Of a DNA stretch of 64,000 bases, positions 7,230-16,750 are shown piece by piece. The stretch's first letter is position 1. The number at the start of each line of letters is the position of its first letter. Position numbers and translations under genes: made by a program. The notes beneath the pieces were generated by a model. That model saw only the letters and a list, made by a program, of their open reading frames with translations, did not search any database and was not told where the DNA came from. Source of the stretch: UBA1535 sp002323775 (GTDB lineage: Bacteria; Bacillota; Clostridia; Tissierellales; Sedimentibacteraceae); assembly GCA_031993545.1 (NCBI GenBank), contig DAMAHZ010000001.1, forward strand, positions 1-64,000, in the 5' to 3' direction.

Positions 7230-8997
7230 TTTTATCTCCGCTTTTATCTAAATTATTTAATAATTTCTTTTTAACTATATTATAGTATTCTTTTGCATAA
7301 CGATACTGCTTTAAAGAATATTCCCCAAATTCAATACCACAAAATCTCTTATATTCACACCAATTACTCCATAAAAGTCCGCAAGCAGCTATATAGCAAT
7401 AAATTTTAATACGTATATTATAAGAACATCCCTCAATAAAATAACTATCAATTAAAGCTTCCACTTTTTCTCTGTCATACATCGCATAAATAGCAAACAT
7501 AGCTATATCTACATGTGGATCTTGCATTCCTGCATATTCCCAGTCAATCAAACGAATACCATCATCTACAAATAAAAAATTATCTGGAACTGCATCAATA
7601 TGTGATAATATCCATTCACTTGGCTGTGATTCAATTATAGCTTTTAACTCAAATATTTTTTCTTTAGTTTCTAAATAATCATTAAAAATCGAGGGCTTTC
7701 CTTCCCATAAATTTTCATAAAAATTAATCTTTTCATATATATCAAATGTATGTTCAACTTTTAATTTTTCGTTATGAAAGTCCCTTAATTTCTGCATACA
7801 TAATTTAACATCTTCTGCATTAAAAGGATTACATACTCTTGCATTATCCAAAAATTTTGTTATTTTATACCCATTTTCAGCAGATATATAAACTATATCA
7901 TCACTAATACCTATTTCTTTTATAGTTTTGTAAACACTATATTCTCCTTTTCTGTCGATTAGCTTATCTGTACCTTCCCCTGGTATACGCATTATATATT
8001 GATTGCCATTTACAGTAAATCTAAAAGATCTATTTGTCATTCCCTTTTTTAAAACAACTATATCCTGAATATCTTTTGTTTCAACTCTCAACTCTTTAGC
8101 AATTAATGAAATAATGCTAGTATCTAAGTTATTAGAATTATCATCTATTTCTCTTAACTGCTCATATGTATTAATTTCTACTACCTCATCTGATTTATAT
8201 ACTCTTGCATAGATAATCATTTTTTGTTGTTCATTAAATAATGCTTCTTCCCAAAATAAATTATCATTAACTTTATCTTTACAAAGATTTTTTATATTAT
8301 TACGCACAATACTAGCTTGTTCTTCTAATAAATAAGAAATACCAATCATAGTATTGCCGCCTTTTCCTTCGTCAATATACATTAATTCTCTTTGTCGATT
8401 AATTCTAACAGTACTATCATCATCTACAACATCAGACACAGAATACCAAGAGTATAATTCTTGGTTCGAGAATGGATTTTTCTCAGCCCAAATATCACAA
8501 GGAATAATATAGGTATTTGATATTTTGTCAACTGCTAATTTTAGTGAATGAATATTGTTTTTAAGTGAATAGTCAGGATTATATATAAGATTAACTCCAT
8601 ACTTATCAATTAAATATTCATACTTTTCTTTTAAAAATCCAACTACAATGTCAATATCAAAAATACTTACTTCATGAAGCTGACATATAAGTCTTTCTAT
8701 TAATGTTTCACCATGTATCTCCAATAATCCTTTTGGTACTTCTGCATTAATGGGAACCATCCTCATTCCAAAACCCGCAGCAAGAATAATCGCATTTCTA
8801 GGTTTTTTTACATTAATTTCTTTATAAGTTTTTTCAGTTAGAAAAAACTCATTATTTAAGTATTGTTCTTCAGTTAATTTTCTAATAGCCTCATTCACTT
8901 TTCCCAAGGAATAATTAGTTACTTCAGCTATAATACGTTGATTTGTATATCCCTCTTTTATTATGCAATTCATTATATCATATTCATATATGTTCAT
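7219..8997 (-). CDS. HTH-LicC-LicA fusion protein
   Basis: Three-domain protein of 592 residues. Residues 1-60 form a winged-helix (MarR-like) domain (YTNQRIIAEVTNYSLGKVNE). Residues about 66-280 are a nucleotidyltransferase (NAIILAAGFGMRMVP, EVPKGLLEIHGETLIER). Residues about 300-592 are a choline-kinase domain (HIDAVPDNFLF and LIDWEYAGMQDP). It would make and activate phosphocholine in one polypeptide. The HTH suggests that the enzyme also represses its own transcription, since nested palindromes overlap the promoter at 9013-9077. It is first in the lic module. The start has AAGGAG at a good distance. Fusions of this kind occur in Firmicutes, but the regulatory role is inferred. Confidence 0.85.
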   Translation of the reverse strand: MNIYEYDIMNCIIKEGYTNQRIIAEVTNYSLGKVNEAIRKLTEEQYLNNEFFLTEKTYKEINVKKPRNAIILAAGFGMRMVPINAEVPKGLLEIHGETLIERLICQLHEVSIFDIDIVVGFLKEKYEYLIDKYGVNLIYNPDYSLKNNIHSLKLAVDKISNTYIIPCDIWAEKNPFSNQELYSWYSVSDVVDDDSTVRINRQRELMYIDEGKGGNTMIGISYLLEEQASIVRNNIKNLCKDKVNDNLFWEEALFNEQQKMIIYARVYKSDEVVEINTYEQLREIDDNSNNLDTSIISLIAKELRVETKDIQDIVVLKKGMTNRSFRFTVNGNQYIMRIPGEGTDKLIDRKGEYSVYKTIKEIGISDDIVYISAENGYKITKFLDNARVCNPFNAEDVKLCMQKLRDFHNEKLKVEHTFDIYEKINFYENLWEGKPSIFNDYLETKEKIFELKAIIESQPSEWILSHIDAVPDNFLFVDDGIRLIDWEYAGMQDPHVDIAMFAIYAMYDREKVEALIDSYFIEGCSYNIRIKIYCYIAACGLLWSNWCEYKRFCGIEFGEYSLKQYRYAKEYYNIVKKKLLNNLDKSGDKNEI

Positions 8998-9012
8998 GTA
9001 ATTTTCTCCTTA

Positions 9013-9050
9013 ATGTTCACAAACATAGTTTGTACAATTTTCATGAACAT
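9013..9050 (-). promoter_or_regulatory. Operator-like nested palindromes before the lic module
   Basis: ATGTTCA at 9013-9019 and TGAACAT at 9044-9050 form an outer inverted repeat. Inside it, ACAAACATAGTTTGT (9019-9033) is a perfect 6-bp palindrome with a 3-base centre. The block starts at the -10 and covers the start site, a position for repression. The HTH of the downstream gene is the natural candidate to bind it. Confidence 0.55.
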
Positions 9051-9077
9051 GATATCATATTAATATATATATGTCAA
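9049..9077 (-). promoter_or_regulatory. Sigma-A promoter of the lic module
   Basis: On the minus strand: -35 TTGACA (9077-9072), 17-base spacer, -10 TATCAT (9054-9049). This is a near-consensus promoter, so the lic module can be transcribed independently of the polysaccharide genes upstream. Confidence 0.75.
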
Positions 9078-9134
9078 GAAAAATGTAATTAAAGTATATT
9101 TTTTTGAAATTTTAATCAGACTTCAAATTCGTAC

Positions 9135-10658
9135 CTATTTTATAATTATTTTTAGCCTTTTCTTTACCGATTCTATCGTATTATTAACTTCCCTTATATT
9201 CATGAAAGAAATCATAACAAAATATATTATTGCTCCAATAAATATAGATAATACTAAAGACAAATTACTACTAATATAGATAAATAGATTATTGTATATA
9301 TATCTAACTACAATTCCCATAATTAATGAAGTAAATAACACTTTTATAAAAGTAATACTTATACTCTTAAATCCAAAAGCTCCAACCTTTTTTCTGAAGC
9401 TAATGAATAACAATATCGTACAAAAAATAGATGATATGCTTGTTGCAAAAGCAAGCCCACCTATACCCATATATTTCGATAAAATAATGTTTAAAATAAT
9501 GTTTATAGTAACAGACATCACAGCATTAATAACTGGTGTCTTTGTATCACCTAAGGCATAGAATGCTCTAGATATGACTTCTCTTAAGCCAAATCCTATC
9601 ATTCCTATCGAATAATAAAATAACGCATCAGTAGTCATAGAAATAGCTTGTGGGTCAAAAGCTCCTCTACCAAATAAAAGTTTAACTATAGGTTCAGAAA
9701 ACACTAAAGCACCTATAGTTACAGGCAACACTAGTAAATTAACAAAACTTATAGATTCTGATACATAGTCTTTAAATTTTTCAGTATTATCCTCTGCTAT
9801 CATTTTAGATATTATTGGATACATTACAGTATTTATAGATGAAACAAATAAGCCTTGTACAAATCCGTTTAATCGATTTGCATAATTAAGAGATGATATT
9901 CCTCCAGCTATAATACTTGAAGCTATAGTTCTATCCGCTAAAGTATTTATTTGATCAACAGAAACTCCAATAATAACAGGTATGGAAATAAACAGCATTT
10001 TTTTAATATACTTATCATTTAAATCTATTATAAAACTATACCTATATCCCTTCTTATAAGCAGATATCACTAACAATACTACCTGTGTAGCTATAGCTAT
10101 TACAAAACCTATAGACAATATTATTACGTTAGTTTTAACGCTTAACAGTATCGATATAACAACTATAACATTCATTGGCAATCCAATTAATGCAGGAGTA
10201 ATATAATTTCCTTTCAATTGTAAATAGCAACTAATTATAGATACTATAATCCAAAAATACATTGAAAATAAAGATATTTTCATAAGATTAATAGTTAATT
10301 CTAAAGTTTCACCTTCAAATCCAGATGCAAATATTTTTACTATAGGCTCTGCAAATATAGTTGTGAGTAAAATTATAAAAGTACATAAAATCATGAGAAT
10401 ATTTATAATATTATTTGAATATCTAATACTATTTTTTTCACCATGTTCCATTTGTATCTTGCTATACATGGGTATATAAGCTGTTGATAGTCCCATACTA
10501 ATAAACCCAAATATTACTGATGGAATAGTTAATGATACAAGATATGCATCTGAAATATTTGATGCACCGTAGAAATATGAAAGAACTATTTCTCTACCAA
10601 AACCTAATACCTTTGAAAATATTGTAACTATCATTAAAATAACCGCTGTTTCTCTCAT
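9135..10658 (-). CDS. MurJ/MviN-family lipid flippase
   Basis: Polytopic membrane protein of 507 residues with about 14 hydrophobic segments. It has the MviN signature near the N-terminus (KVLGFGREIVLSYFYG, ISDAYLVSLTIPS) and in the middle (LLFGRGAFDP, AFYALGDTKTPV). The family flips undecaprenyl-linked precursors across the membrane. Here it sits inside a polysaccharide locus that has no other flippase, so it may export the locus product or lipid II. I take the ATG at 10658, which has AGGAG 5 bases upstream; the longer reading frame from 10682 would translate that ribosome binding site. It follows the phosphatase-fold gene by about 100 bases. Confidence 0.8.
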   Translation of the reverse strand: MRETAVILMIVTIFSKVLGFGREIVLSYFYGASNISDAYLVSLTIPSVIFGFISMGLSTAYIPMYSKIQMEHGEKNSIRYSNNIINILMILCTFIILLTTIFAEPIVKIFASGFEGETLELTINLMKISLFSMYFWIIVSIISCYLQLKGNYITPALIGLPMNVIVVISILLSVKTNVIILSIGFVIAIATQVVLLVISAYKKGYRYSFIIDLNDKYIKKMLFISIPVIIGVSVDQINTLADRTIASSIIAGGISSLNYANRLNGFVQGLFVSSINTVMYPIISKMIAEDNTEKFKDYVSESISFVNLLVLPVTIGALVFSEPIVKLLFGRGAFDPQAISMTTDALFYYSIGMIGFGLREVISRAFYALGDTKTPVINAVMSVTINIILNIILSKYMGIGGLAFATSISSIFCTILLFISFRKKVGAFGFKSISITFIKVLFTSLIMGIVVRYIYNNLFIYISSNLSLVLSIFIGAIIYFVMISFMNIREVNNTIESVKKRLKIIIK

Positions 10659-10756
10659 ATTATATCTCCTAAATTTATGCAATCATGAACGAATTAATTG
10701 TTATAATCACATTTTAATCAATATATTTATAATGTTTATTATAAAATTTTTCCTTA

Positions 10757-12568
10757 TTATGAAATCTGTTTTAATTCATTTTCTATCCTAATCTCATTAT
10801 GTCTATATTTAAGAGTAAGAAATAACTCTCTTAATTGTCCTTCATGTACATTTACTTTTTTTACCAAATTATTCATCTGTCTAGAGTCTACTGTTAAATC
10901 AAATATATCTTTAATATTGTTTGTTTCTAATTCTTCATGCAATTTTACATGCGCTGAAATAAAATATTTACCATTATATATGGCATAATGAAAGTCCCTA
11001 CGCTGCATATCAGGGCAACCTGAGCCCATATATTCGATTATAATATAATTTCGCTTATCTTCATATCTGAATATAGATTTACCAGTAAAGTTTTCAGGTA
11101 TTTTTATATTACATAAATCAAGTAATGTTGCAGGCAAATCATCTCCAGATGCCATATCTCCATATTCAAACGGCTTAATATCCTTATTATATATCATAAA
11201 AGGAATTCTGTAATTTTCAATATAAAAATTTGTTACCCATCTTTCTCTTACAGGATCTCCTGTAAAAGAAAATCCATGATCTGAAGTTAAAACAAAGTAT
11301 GTATTATCATCTAATATGTTTAATTCACTTAATTTATTTAGTATTTCCTCTATCCTTTCACTATAGTGATTTATAGATAAATCATATGTTATTGAACCTT
11401 TGTAGTCTCGTGGTAATGATTGTACAAAATTGTTTGCTTTATCAAATTGCTTGTCTAATAATTTTCTATCCTCTGAATCATGAGAAAAAAACACTTCTGG
11501 ATTATGCATCCCCTCTACATGTAAACAAGCAAAATAAGGATTATTATTGTCCTTGTTATTTACTCTCCAATTAATAAATTGTTCAAAATGTTTATCAATA
11601 TCTGGTGATATTTTAAAATAATCATAATCTGGTGATATTCTGCTCTTTAAGTCAGGATCAAATAGTAAGGTATACCAAGCAAAACAATAACGTAAAAGAA
11701 AATTAAAGTTTTTATTTCTAAATCCCTCTTTTAAAATACGCCAAAATTCTAACACTGTTTCTTTCTTAAAAAAATTATTTTTTAAATTCATCTTTAAATT
11801 TTTATACCATATTTTTTTTATAGTATTTTTATATTTTACTGATGTTTCTTTCAAGAAATCTCTATTTTTCACTTTCTCATTCATTTTCATTGTAGGAATA
11901 GAGAATAGTATATGATCTTCACCCTCAACAAATAAATTGTTAATATAATTTTTCTTGTTTACACTATATTTATCAATTTCTATTAGAAGAAGATCAATAG
12001 CCTTTTCAGCTTCAAAATTAGCTGATGTGTCTATAATCAGACTTAAGGACTCGTCCTTATTAATCCATCTTTGTAAAAATAATTTCCATTCTTTAAAATT
12101 ATCATCAAACGCTCTACATAGAAAATCATAATCTGTATCATTTAATTCATTTTTGAAATAAACTTCTCTATAGTGTTTTAGTCTATAATACCAAAACCCA
12201 TTTTTAAAATCAAACCCACCATTATAATAACAATGGTTTATTCCTCTTGCTAAATTTGAAGGAAATATATGAGGTTGATACCCATTAAAAAAAACTTCAT
12301 ATCCTTCATTTCTGAATGATTCAAATAAGTTTATAGGACACTTATTAAATTTTTCAAGATACCCGCCTTTATCCATTGTTCTCTGTCCACAATAGAGTGA
12401 CTGTGATGCTGCCTCTGTATATGGTGCTTGTGAATACATATTTGTTGCAGTTATACAATTCTTTTCAAATTTATTTAAAAATAAGTTGTCTAAACCTCTA
12501 TCTTTAACTGTAACTAGCCTTTTATAATCAAGCGAGTCTATAACTAACAAAATAACATTTTTTCTCAT
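10757..12568 (-). CDS. Alkaline-phosphatase-fold (sulfatase-like) transferase or hydrolase
   Basis: Soluble protein of 603 residues of the sulfatase/alkaline phosphatase superfamily. The first metal-binding Asp is in LLVIDSLDYK (residues 7-16). The nucleophile region is probably APYTEAASQSLYCG (about 47-60), and TSDHGFSF near residue 425 gives the second Asp-His metal pair. Related enzymes move phosphoglycerol or phosphoethanolamine, or hydrolyse phosphate or sulfate esters. Unlike LtaS or EptA it has no membrane segments, so it probably acts in the cytoplasm or needs a partner. It overlaps the LicD gene by 4 bases, which points to a shared role in decorating the polysaccharide. Confidence 0.65.
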   Translation of the reverse strand: MRKNVILLVIDSLDYKRLVTVKDRGLDNLFLNKFEKNCITATNMYSQAPYTEAASQSLYCGQRTMDKGGYLEKFNKCPINLFESFRNEGYEVFFNGYQPHIFPSNLARGINHCYYNGGFDFKNGFWYYRLKHYREVYFKNELNDTDYDFLCRAFDDNFKEWKLFLQRWINKDESLSLIIDTSANFEAEKAIDLLLIEIDKYSVNKKNYINNLFVEGEDHILFSIPTMKMNEKVKNRDFLKETSVKYKNTIKKIWYKNLKMNLKNNFFKKETVLEFWRILKEGFRNKNFNFLLRYCFAWYTLLFDPDLKSRISPDYDYFKISPDIDKHFEQFINWRVNNKDNNNPYFACLHVEGMHNPEVFFSHDSEDRKLLDKQFDKANNFVQSLPRDYKGSITYDLSINHYSERIEEILNKLSELNILDDNTYFVLTSDHGFSFTGDPVRERWVTNFYIENYRIPFMIYNKDIKPFEYGDMASGDDLPATLLDLCNIKIPENFTGKSIFRYEDKRNYIIIEYMGSGCPDMQRRDFHYAIYNGKYFISAHVKLHEELETNNIKDIFDLTVDSRQMNNLVKKVNVHEGQLRELFLTLKYRHNEIRIENELKQIS

Positions 12569-13374
12569 TTATTATTCACCTCATACTTAACACCATCAAT
12601 TTCTAATTCAACAAAATCATGGTTGCTTACTTGTTTTTCAACAGGTGGCAATTTCATGTAATCACTGTATTGGGACACTAAGCATTCATGAAAAGATCCT
12701 GGACAGTTAAACAATAGTCCTTCAAATTCCTTTTTAGATATATTCTTAAAATATTCAGTTTTGAGAAAAGGATCTGCTGTAAATGTACGACACATTGTGC
12801 TTTTATCAAAATCATATTTTAAATACATTTTATCAATCTTTCTCTTTACCCAATTTATATCTATTAATAATTTGAAAATAGGCTGTATAGTACGCAATAT
12901 AAAGCTTAACTTTTGTGTATTTCTATAATAATATCTAGTAAATTGATACAGGAACTTATGGTACCTCTCCATAATTGTTCTGATAAGTTTATTTTCAGGT
13001 AAGCCATCCATAACAAATATATCTATATAAACACCATATTGAAAATTCATGTGATTATATGCGCTTTCTTTTAATTTTGTCCTTGTATCTATTACTTTAG
13101 GAAATGTATACGGATAATCCTCTGTATTTTCCCAACTTAATAATTTATAGAAATCATTTTTTTCATTATCTAATAAATTCTTTAGTCTTTCATAATCCTT
13201 TCTAGGTATTACAATATCTATATCATCATCCCACGGAATAAACCCTTTATGGCGAACTGCCCCTAATAATGTCCCAAACATCAAGTAATATCGTATGTCA
13301 TTTTGTGTACATATATCATGGATATATTTAAGTATGTTCAATTCTACCTTCTTTATTTCATTCAAATAATCCAT
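12565..13374 (-). CDS. licD: LicD-family phosphocholine transferase
   Basis: Protein of 269 residues with the LicD nucleotidyltransferase signature GTLLGAVRHKG followed by PWDDDIDI at about residues 35-55. LicD proteins transfer phosphocholine from CDP-choline to teichoic acid or capsular sugars. It uses the products of the lic module encoded further along the same strand. I choose the ATG at 13374, 8 bases after GAGG, rather than an overlapping GTG at 13383. The preceding gene ends about 90 bases upstream and the following gene overlaps by 4 bases. Confidence 0.85.
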   Translation of the reverse strand: MDYLNEIKKVELNILKYIHDICTQNDIRYYLMFGTLLGAVRHKGFIPWDDDIDIVIPRKDYERLKNLLDNEKNDFYKLLSWENTEDYPYTFPKVIDTRTKLKESAYNHMNFQYGVYIDIFVMDGLPENKLIRTIMERYHKFLYQFTRYYYRNTQKLSFILRTIQPIFKLLIDINWVKRKIDKMYLKYDFDKSTMCRTFTADPFLKTEYFKNISKKEFEGLLFNCPGSFHECLVSQYSDYMKLPPVEKQVSNHDFVELEIDGVKYEVNNK

Positions 13375-13472
13375 CTTTAACACCTCTAATTTTTAAATAA
13401 TTGTAAAAATATTTAGATAATAATACTAAAAAATTATATTAATAACATTTAAAACTGGCGAGTAATATCTGC

Positions 13473-14534
13473 CTAAATGTTATGGGTAAACTTTTTAATT
13501 AATAAAATACTCATTTTTCTCAAATATTCTATTAATATACAAGAAATAAATACTCCAAATACTGAAATAAAAATAATTATCGGTAAAAACTTGTTTTCAA
13601 CATGTAACTGTATTTTTACTATATCTAGCCACAATATTTCTCTAAACAAAAAATGTTCATGTATTAAATAAACTCCCAAAGTAAGCCCAGATATTTTCAT
13701 AACCCATTTATTTGGTCTTAAATCACTTTTTTGAACAAATGCAATAAATAAGGCAACTGAAGCACCCAATACACTAAGTGAATTATAATGATACAAAGCA
13801 TTCTGGACTTTTGAAAAATAATTATATTTACTTGATAAATAAATCATAGAAATCTTAAAGATAAAAATTGCAAATGTAATCAAAAAATAAATATAAAAGT
13901 AATATTTGCTTCGCTTCTCTGAATAAAAATGTCTTTTTATATAAGCGCCAATAAAATAAAGAACTATAAACCATATTATGCCATATCCTTTTGTTGAATC
14001 CAAGGTTGGTGCAAATGGTACAAGAGTCTTCCAACCAGAGAATATACATACTAAAATAATAATCAATCTGCCTAGCTCTTTTTTATTTAAACTATTAATA
14101 ATTAAATTAATATATGGTGATAAAATATATAACACAATATATGCTGTGATAAACCAATATTTTGAAAGTATAACAGGAAAAAAAGATTGAACAAGACTGT
14201 TAATTCCTATCGGTTCATTATTAAAAATCATTATTATTATGGTTATTGAGATTGAATAAAACAAGGTCTGCCCTATCAATGAAATAACTTTATTCTTCTT
14301 AAATTCATCATCTACAAGAAAATATCCACTCAATAGCACAAAGCAATTTACACCTGAAACGCAAAAAGCTTCTAACCATGAAATAAAACAATAATTAATA
14401 GTTACTTTTGATATATTTCCATCATTTATATTATAAAACAAACCACTTACACCTAAAATATGTAGCGTTACAATAAATCCCATTATAAGAATTCTAAAAT
14501 AATCTAGACTAATCTTTCTTTCTTTGATATTCAT
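13473..14534 (-). CDS. Membrane acyltransferase 3 (OafA/WecH-like)
   Basis: Polytopic membrane protein of 353 residues with about ten hydrophobic segments. The N-terminus RKISLDYFRILIMGFIVTLH carries the family's conserved region ending in His (acyltransferase 3). Such enzymes O-acetylate or O-succinylate surface sugars. The location among glycosyltransferases suggests acylation of the repeat unit. AGAAGGAG precedes the ATG. Confidence 0.78.
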   Translation of the reverse strand: MNIKERKISLDYFRILIMGFIVTLHILGVSGLFYNINDGNISKVTINYCFISWLEAFCVSGVNCFVLLSGYFLVDDEFKKNKVISLIGQTLFYSISITIIIMIFNNEPIGINSLVQSFFPVILSKYWFITAYIVLYILSPYINLIINSLNKKELGRLIIILVCIFSGWKTLVPFAPTLDSTKGYGIIWFIVLYFIGAYIKRHFYSEKRSKYYFYIYFLITFAIFIFKISMIYLSSKYNYFSKVQNALYHYNSLSVLGASVALFIAFVQKSDLRPNKWVMKISGLTLGVYLIHEHFLFREILWLDIVKIQLHVENKFLPIIIFISVFGVFISCILIEYLRKMSILLIKKFTHNI

Positions 14535-14665
14535 ACAATTCTCCTTCTAAATATCATTATTTATAATCAAGTAATTTTTCATATTAAATCCAAGTTACAT
14601 ACTATTAACATTTAACAAAAGTTCAACAATAATCGAGTACAGGTATATTTATATGAAATAGATAT

Positions 14666-15940
14666 TTATTTAAATTTCTTTCTAGGAGTAAAATCAATAA
14701 CCATGAAAATAAATATCACCAAGAGCATTCCTCCAGAAAATAATGTCATAATTAAAGCACCATCGTTCAAACTTATTGCATATGGAATAAATAGGGCTAT
14801 TAAATATGGCATTTTCTCTTTTGATGAAATGCTATCAACATAATTTAAAATTATTGCTAATATAATAGTCATAATAAACATTCCAAATATACCTAAATTT
14901 GCAAATCCATCAGCTATATAACCAGTATTTGCATACATTGAAGGTTTATCAAAGTAAATTTTTGCAATAATATTAGGAACACTCTCAGTATAGCTGCTTT
15001 GTATTCCAAAAATCTTAGAAAGTGAGTTTTGTGAAAAAAATATGTACTCATTGTTTGAAAAAAAATCAAAATATGCGTATTTAATTAAAGCAGGAAAAAA
15101 TATAACCCTATTGTGTATCAGCCCAATAATCATATTGTCCTTTAAAAAAAGAAATGCTAAATATGCTAATCCTACGCAAGAAGTTAAACCTAAGGCAATA
15201 TTACTGAAAAATCTCTCAGACTTAATATACTGAATTACTAAAACTACTGCAGGTATAAATAAATATGTTTTAAACCCCGTGATTGAATATATATATACTT
15301 GTATTAAAATTAATATTGCAACATTAAATTTTTTATGCTCCTTAAAAGAAATAGCTATCATTATAGGGTTAAGTATTCTACAGAATAATCCTATTAATAA
15401 ATTAAACCCAACGCTTTTATAGGAAAAAGTTGCTCTTGTTTCAGATATATTGTAAAAACCCATATTTTTAAAATTAGGCAATCCATATTGTACAAAAAAT
15501 ACACCAATCAGTAATATAGTAAATAAAAAAACACCCTTTCTTAGCAAATCATTTGTATAATTAATACCTTTTATTTTAGTAAAAGAAATATTTAATCTTA
15601 TAATAATTGACTGTAAAATAAAACAAGCGACACATGATAAAATTATCCAATAATAATAGTTTCCAAATGCAAATAATATTAGCATAGGAACAATAGAAAG
15701 CATAAAAATAATCAAATTAAAAATATTTGATATTTTATTTTCTTTCTTAGGCATTATTAAAGCACAAATCACAAACATCAAAAATGCTAAAAGATAACGC
15801 AATATATTATAATTACATACATAACCTGCATATGCAAACAGCTTAGAATGTGTATTTACATATATAAATTCAAGTATAATTTTATAAAACAATAAATATA
15901 AAAATTTTTTTATTATAATCACCTTCTTAACAATTTGCAA
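14666..15940 (-). CDS. Oligosaccharide repeat-unit polymerase-like membrane protein
   Basis: Very hydrophobic protein of about 424 residues with 10-12 membrane segments and no soluble domain. Its size, topology and place between two glycosyltransferase-type genes fit a Wzy-like polymerase. Sequence of this class is poorly conserved, so this rests mainly on context. The start is uncertain. The longest frame begins at TTG 15940 without a ribosome binding site, while a strong match (AGAAGGTGAT) lies inside the first codons and would fit a slightly later, unusual start. Confidence 0.6.
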   Translation of the reverse strand: MQIVKKVIIIKKFLYLLFYKIILEFIYVNTHSKLFAYAGYVCNYNILRYLLAFLMFVICALIMPKKENKISNIFNLIIFMLSIVPMLILFAFGNYYYWIILSCVACFILQSIIIRLNISFTKIKGINYTNDLLRKGVFLFTILLIGVFFVQYGLPNFKNMGFYNISETRATFSYKSVGFNLLIGLFCRILNPIMIAISFKEHKKFNVAILILIQVYIYSITGFKTYLFIPAVVLVIQYIKSERFFSNIALGLTSCVGLAYLAFLFLKDNMIIGLIHNRVIFFPALIKYAYFDFFSNNEYIFFSQNSLSKIFGIQSSYTESVPNIIAKIYFDKPSMYANTGYIADGFANLGIFGMFIMTIILAIILNYVDSISSKEKMPYLIALFIPYAISLNDGALIMTLFSGGMLLVIFIFMVIDFTPRKKFK

Positions 15941-15966
15941 AAATCAATTCATTCTAATTGATATAT

Positions 15967-16740
15967 TTATATTTCTTTAGTTCCTTCTATCATAATTTTA
16001 AAAGCTTCTTTTAAAGTAATATCTTTTTCGAAAAACTTTTTATATCTAATACAAAATTGTAAACATAATATCTTACTCCATCTTTTAGATATACAAGCAA
16101 ATAAAGCTCCTTTATCATGAAAATATTTCTTTGTATATCCTCTAAACCAAGTAGAATCTCTTGTGTCTGTAAGCTCTGCAATAAAGCAAGGTACGGAAAT
16201 TATTTTCAATCCATGCTTTAAACAAGAATGTAAGAAGAGTGTATCTTCACCTGCACTATACTCTGCTCCTCCTCCAAAATGAAGGTTAAAACATATGCCA
16301 TGTTTTGTTACACTATTTTTTCTAAAAGCAATTCTTGCAGCACCAAATTTCATAAAATTATAAAATCTTATTCTAGTCGTTTTCTTAGTTATATACCTTT
16401 TTTGTGGATTTTCTATCAAGTTAAATATAATAACATCAGCATCAGGATTATCGTTAAAATAACGTTCCACAATTGAAGGATAGTCATTTATATAAATCAT
16501 ATCATCATCTGCCAACAAACATACATCAGCATCTGCTCGCATAAGTGCATTATTTCTATTTAATCCAACTCCTCTTTCAGCAAATGATAGATATTTAATT
16601 TTATTTTCCATAAACATGAATTCTTCTATTTCATTTCTATCACATTGATTAGCTATAATAGCATCTGATTGTATATTCATTTTACTTAGCAAACCATAAT
16701 CTTTCTGATGCATAGTAGCTACAAGTACTTGAATTTTCAT
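15967..16740 (-). CDS. Glycosyltransferase, GT2-like
   Basis: Protein of 257 residues with a GT-A-like nucleotide-sugar domain. It has an N-terminal beta strand KIQVLVATM, the acceptor-site region GVGLNRNNALMRADADVCLL, and the metal-binding LADDDMIYIND (about residue 75). The C-terminal half holds GAEYSAGEDTLFLHSCLKHG, typical of catalytic-base regions in this family. It probably adds one sugar to the lipid-linked repeat unit at the inner face of the membrane. Donor and linkage cannot be told. It lies 10 bases after the dehydrogenase gene. Confidence 0.75.
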   Translation of the reverse strand: MKIQVLVATMHQKDYGLLSKMNIQSDAIIANQCDRNEIEEFMFMENKIKYLSFAERGVGLNRNNALMRADADVCLLADDDMIYINDYPSIVERYFNDNPDADVIIFNLIENPQKRYITKKTTRIRFYNFMKFGAARIAFRKNSVTKHGICFNLHFGGGAEYSAGEDTLFLHSCLKHGLKIISVPCFIAELTDTRDSTWFRGYTKKYFHDKGALFACISKRWSKILCLQFCIRYKKFFEKDITLKEAFKIMIEGTKEI

Positions 16741-16750
16741 ATTTATTTCC

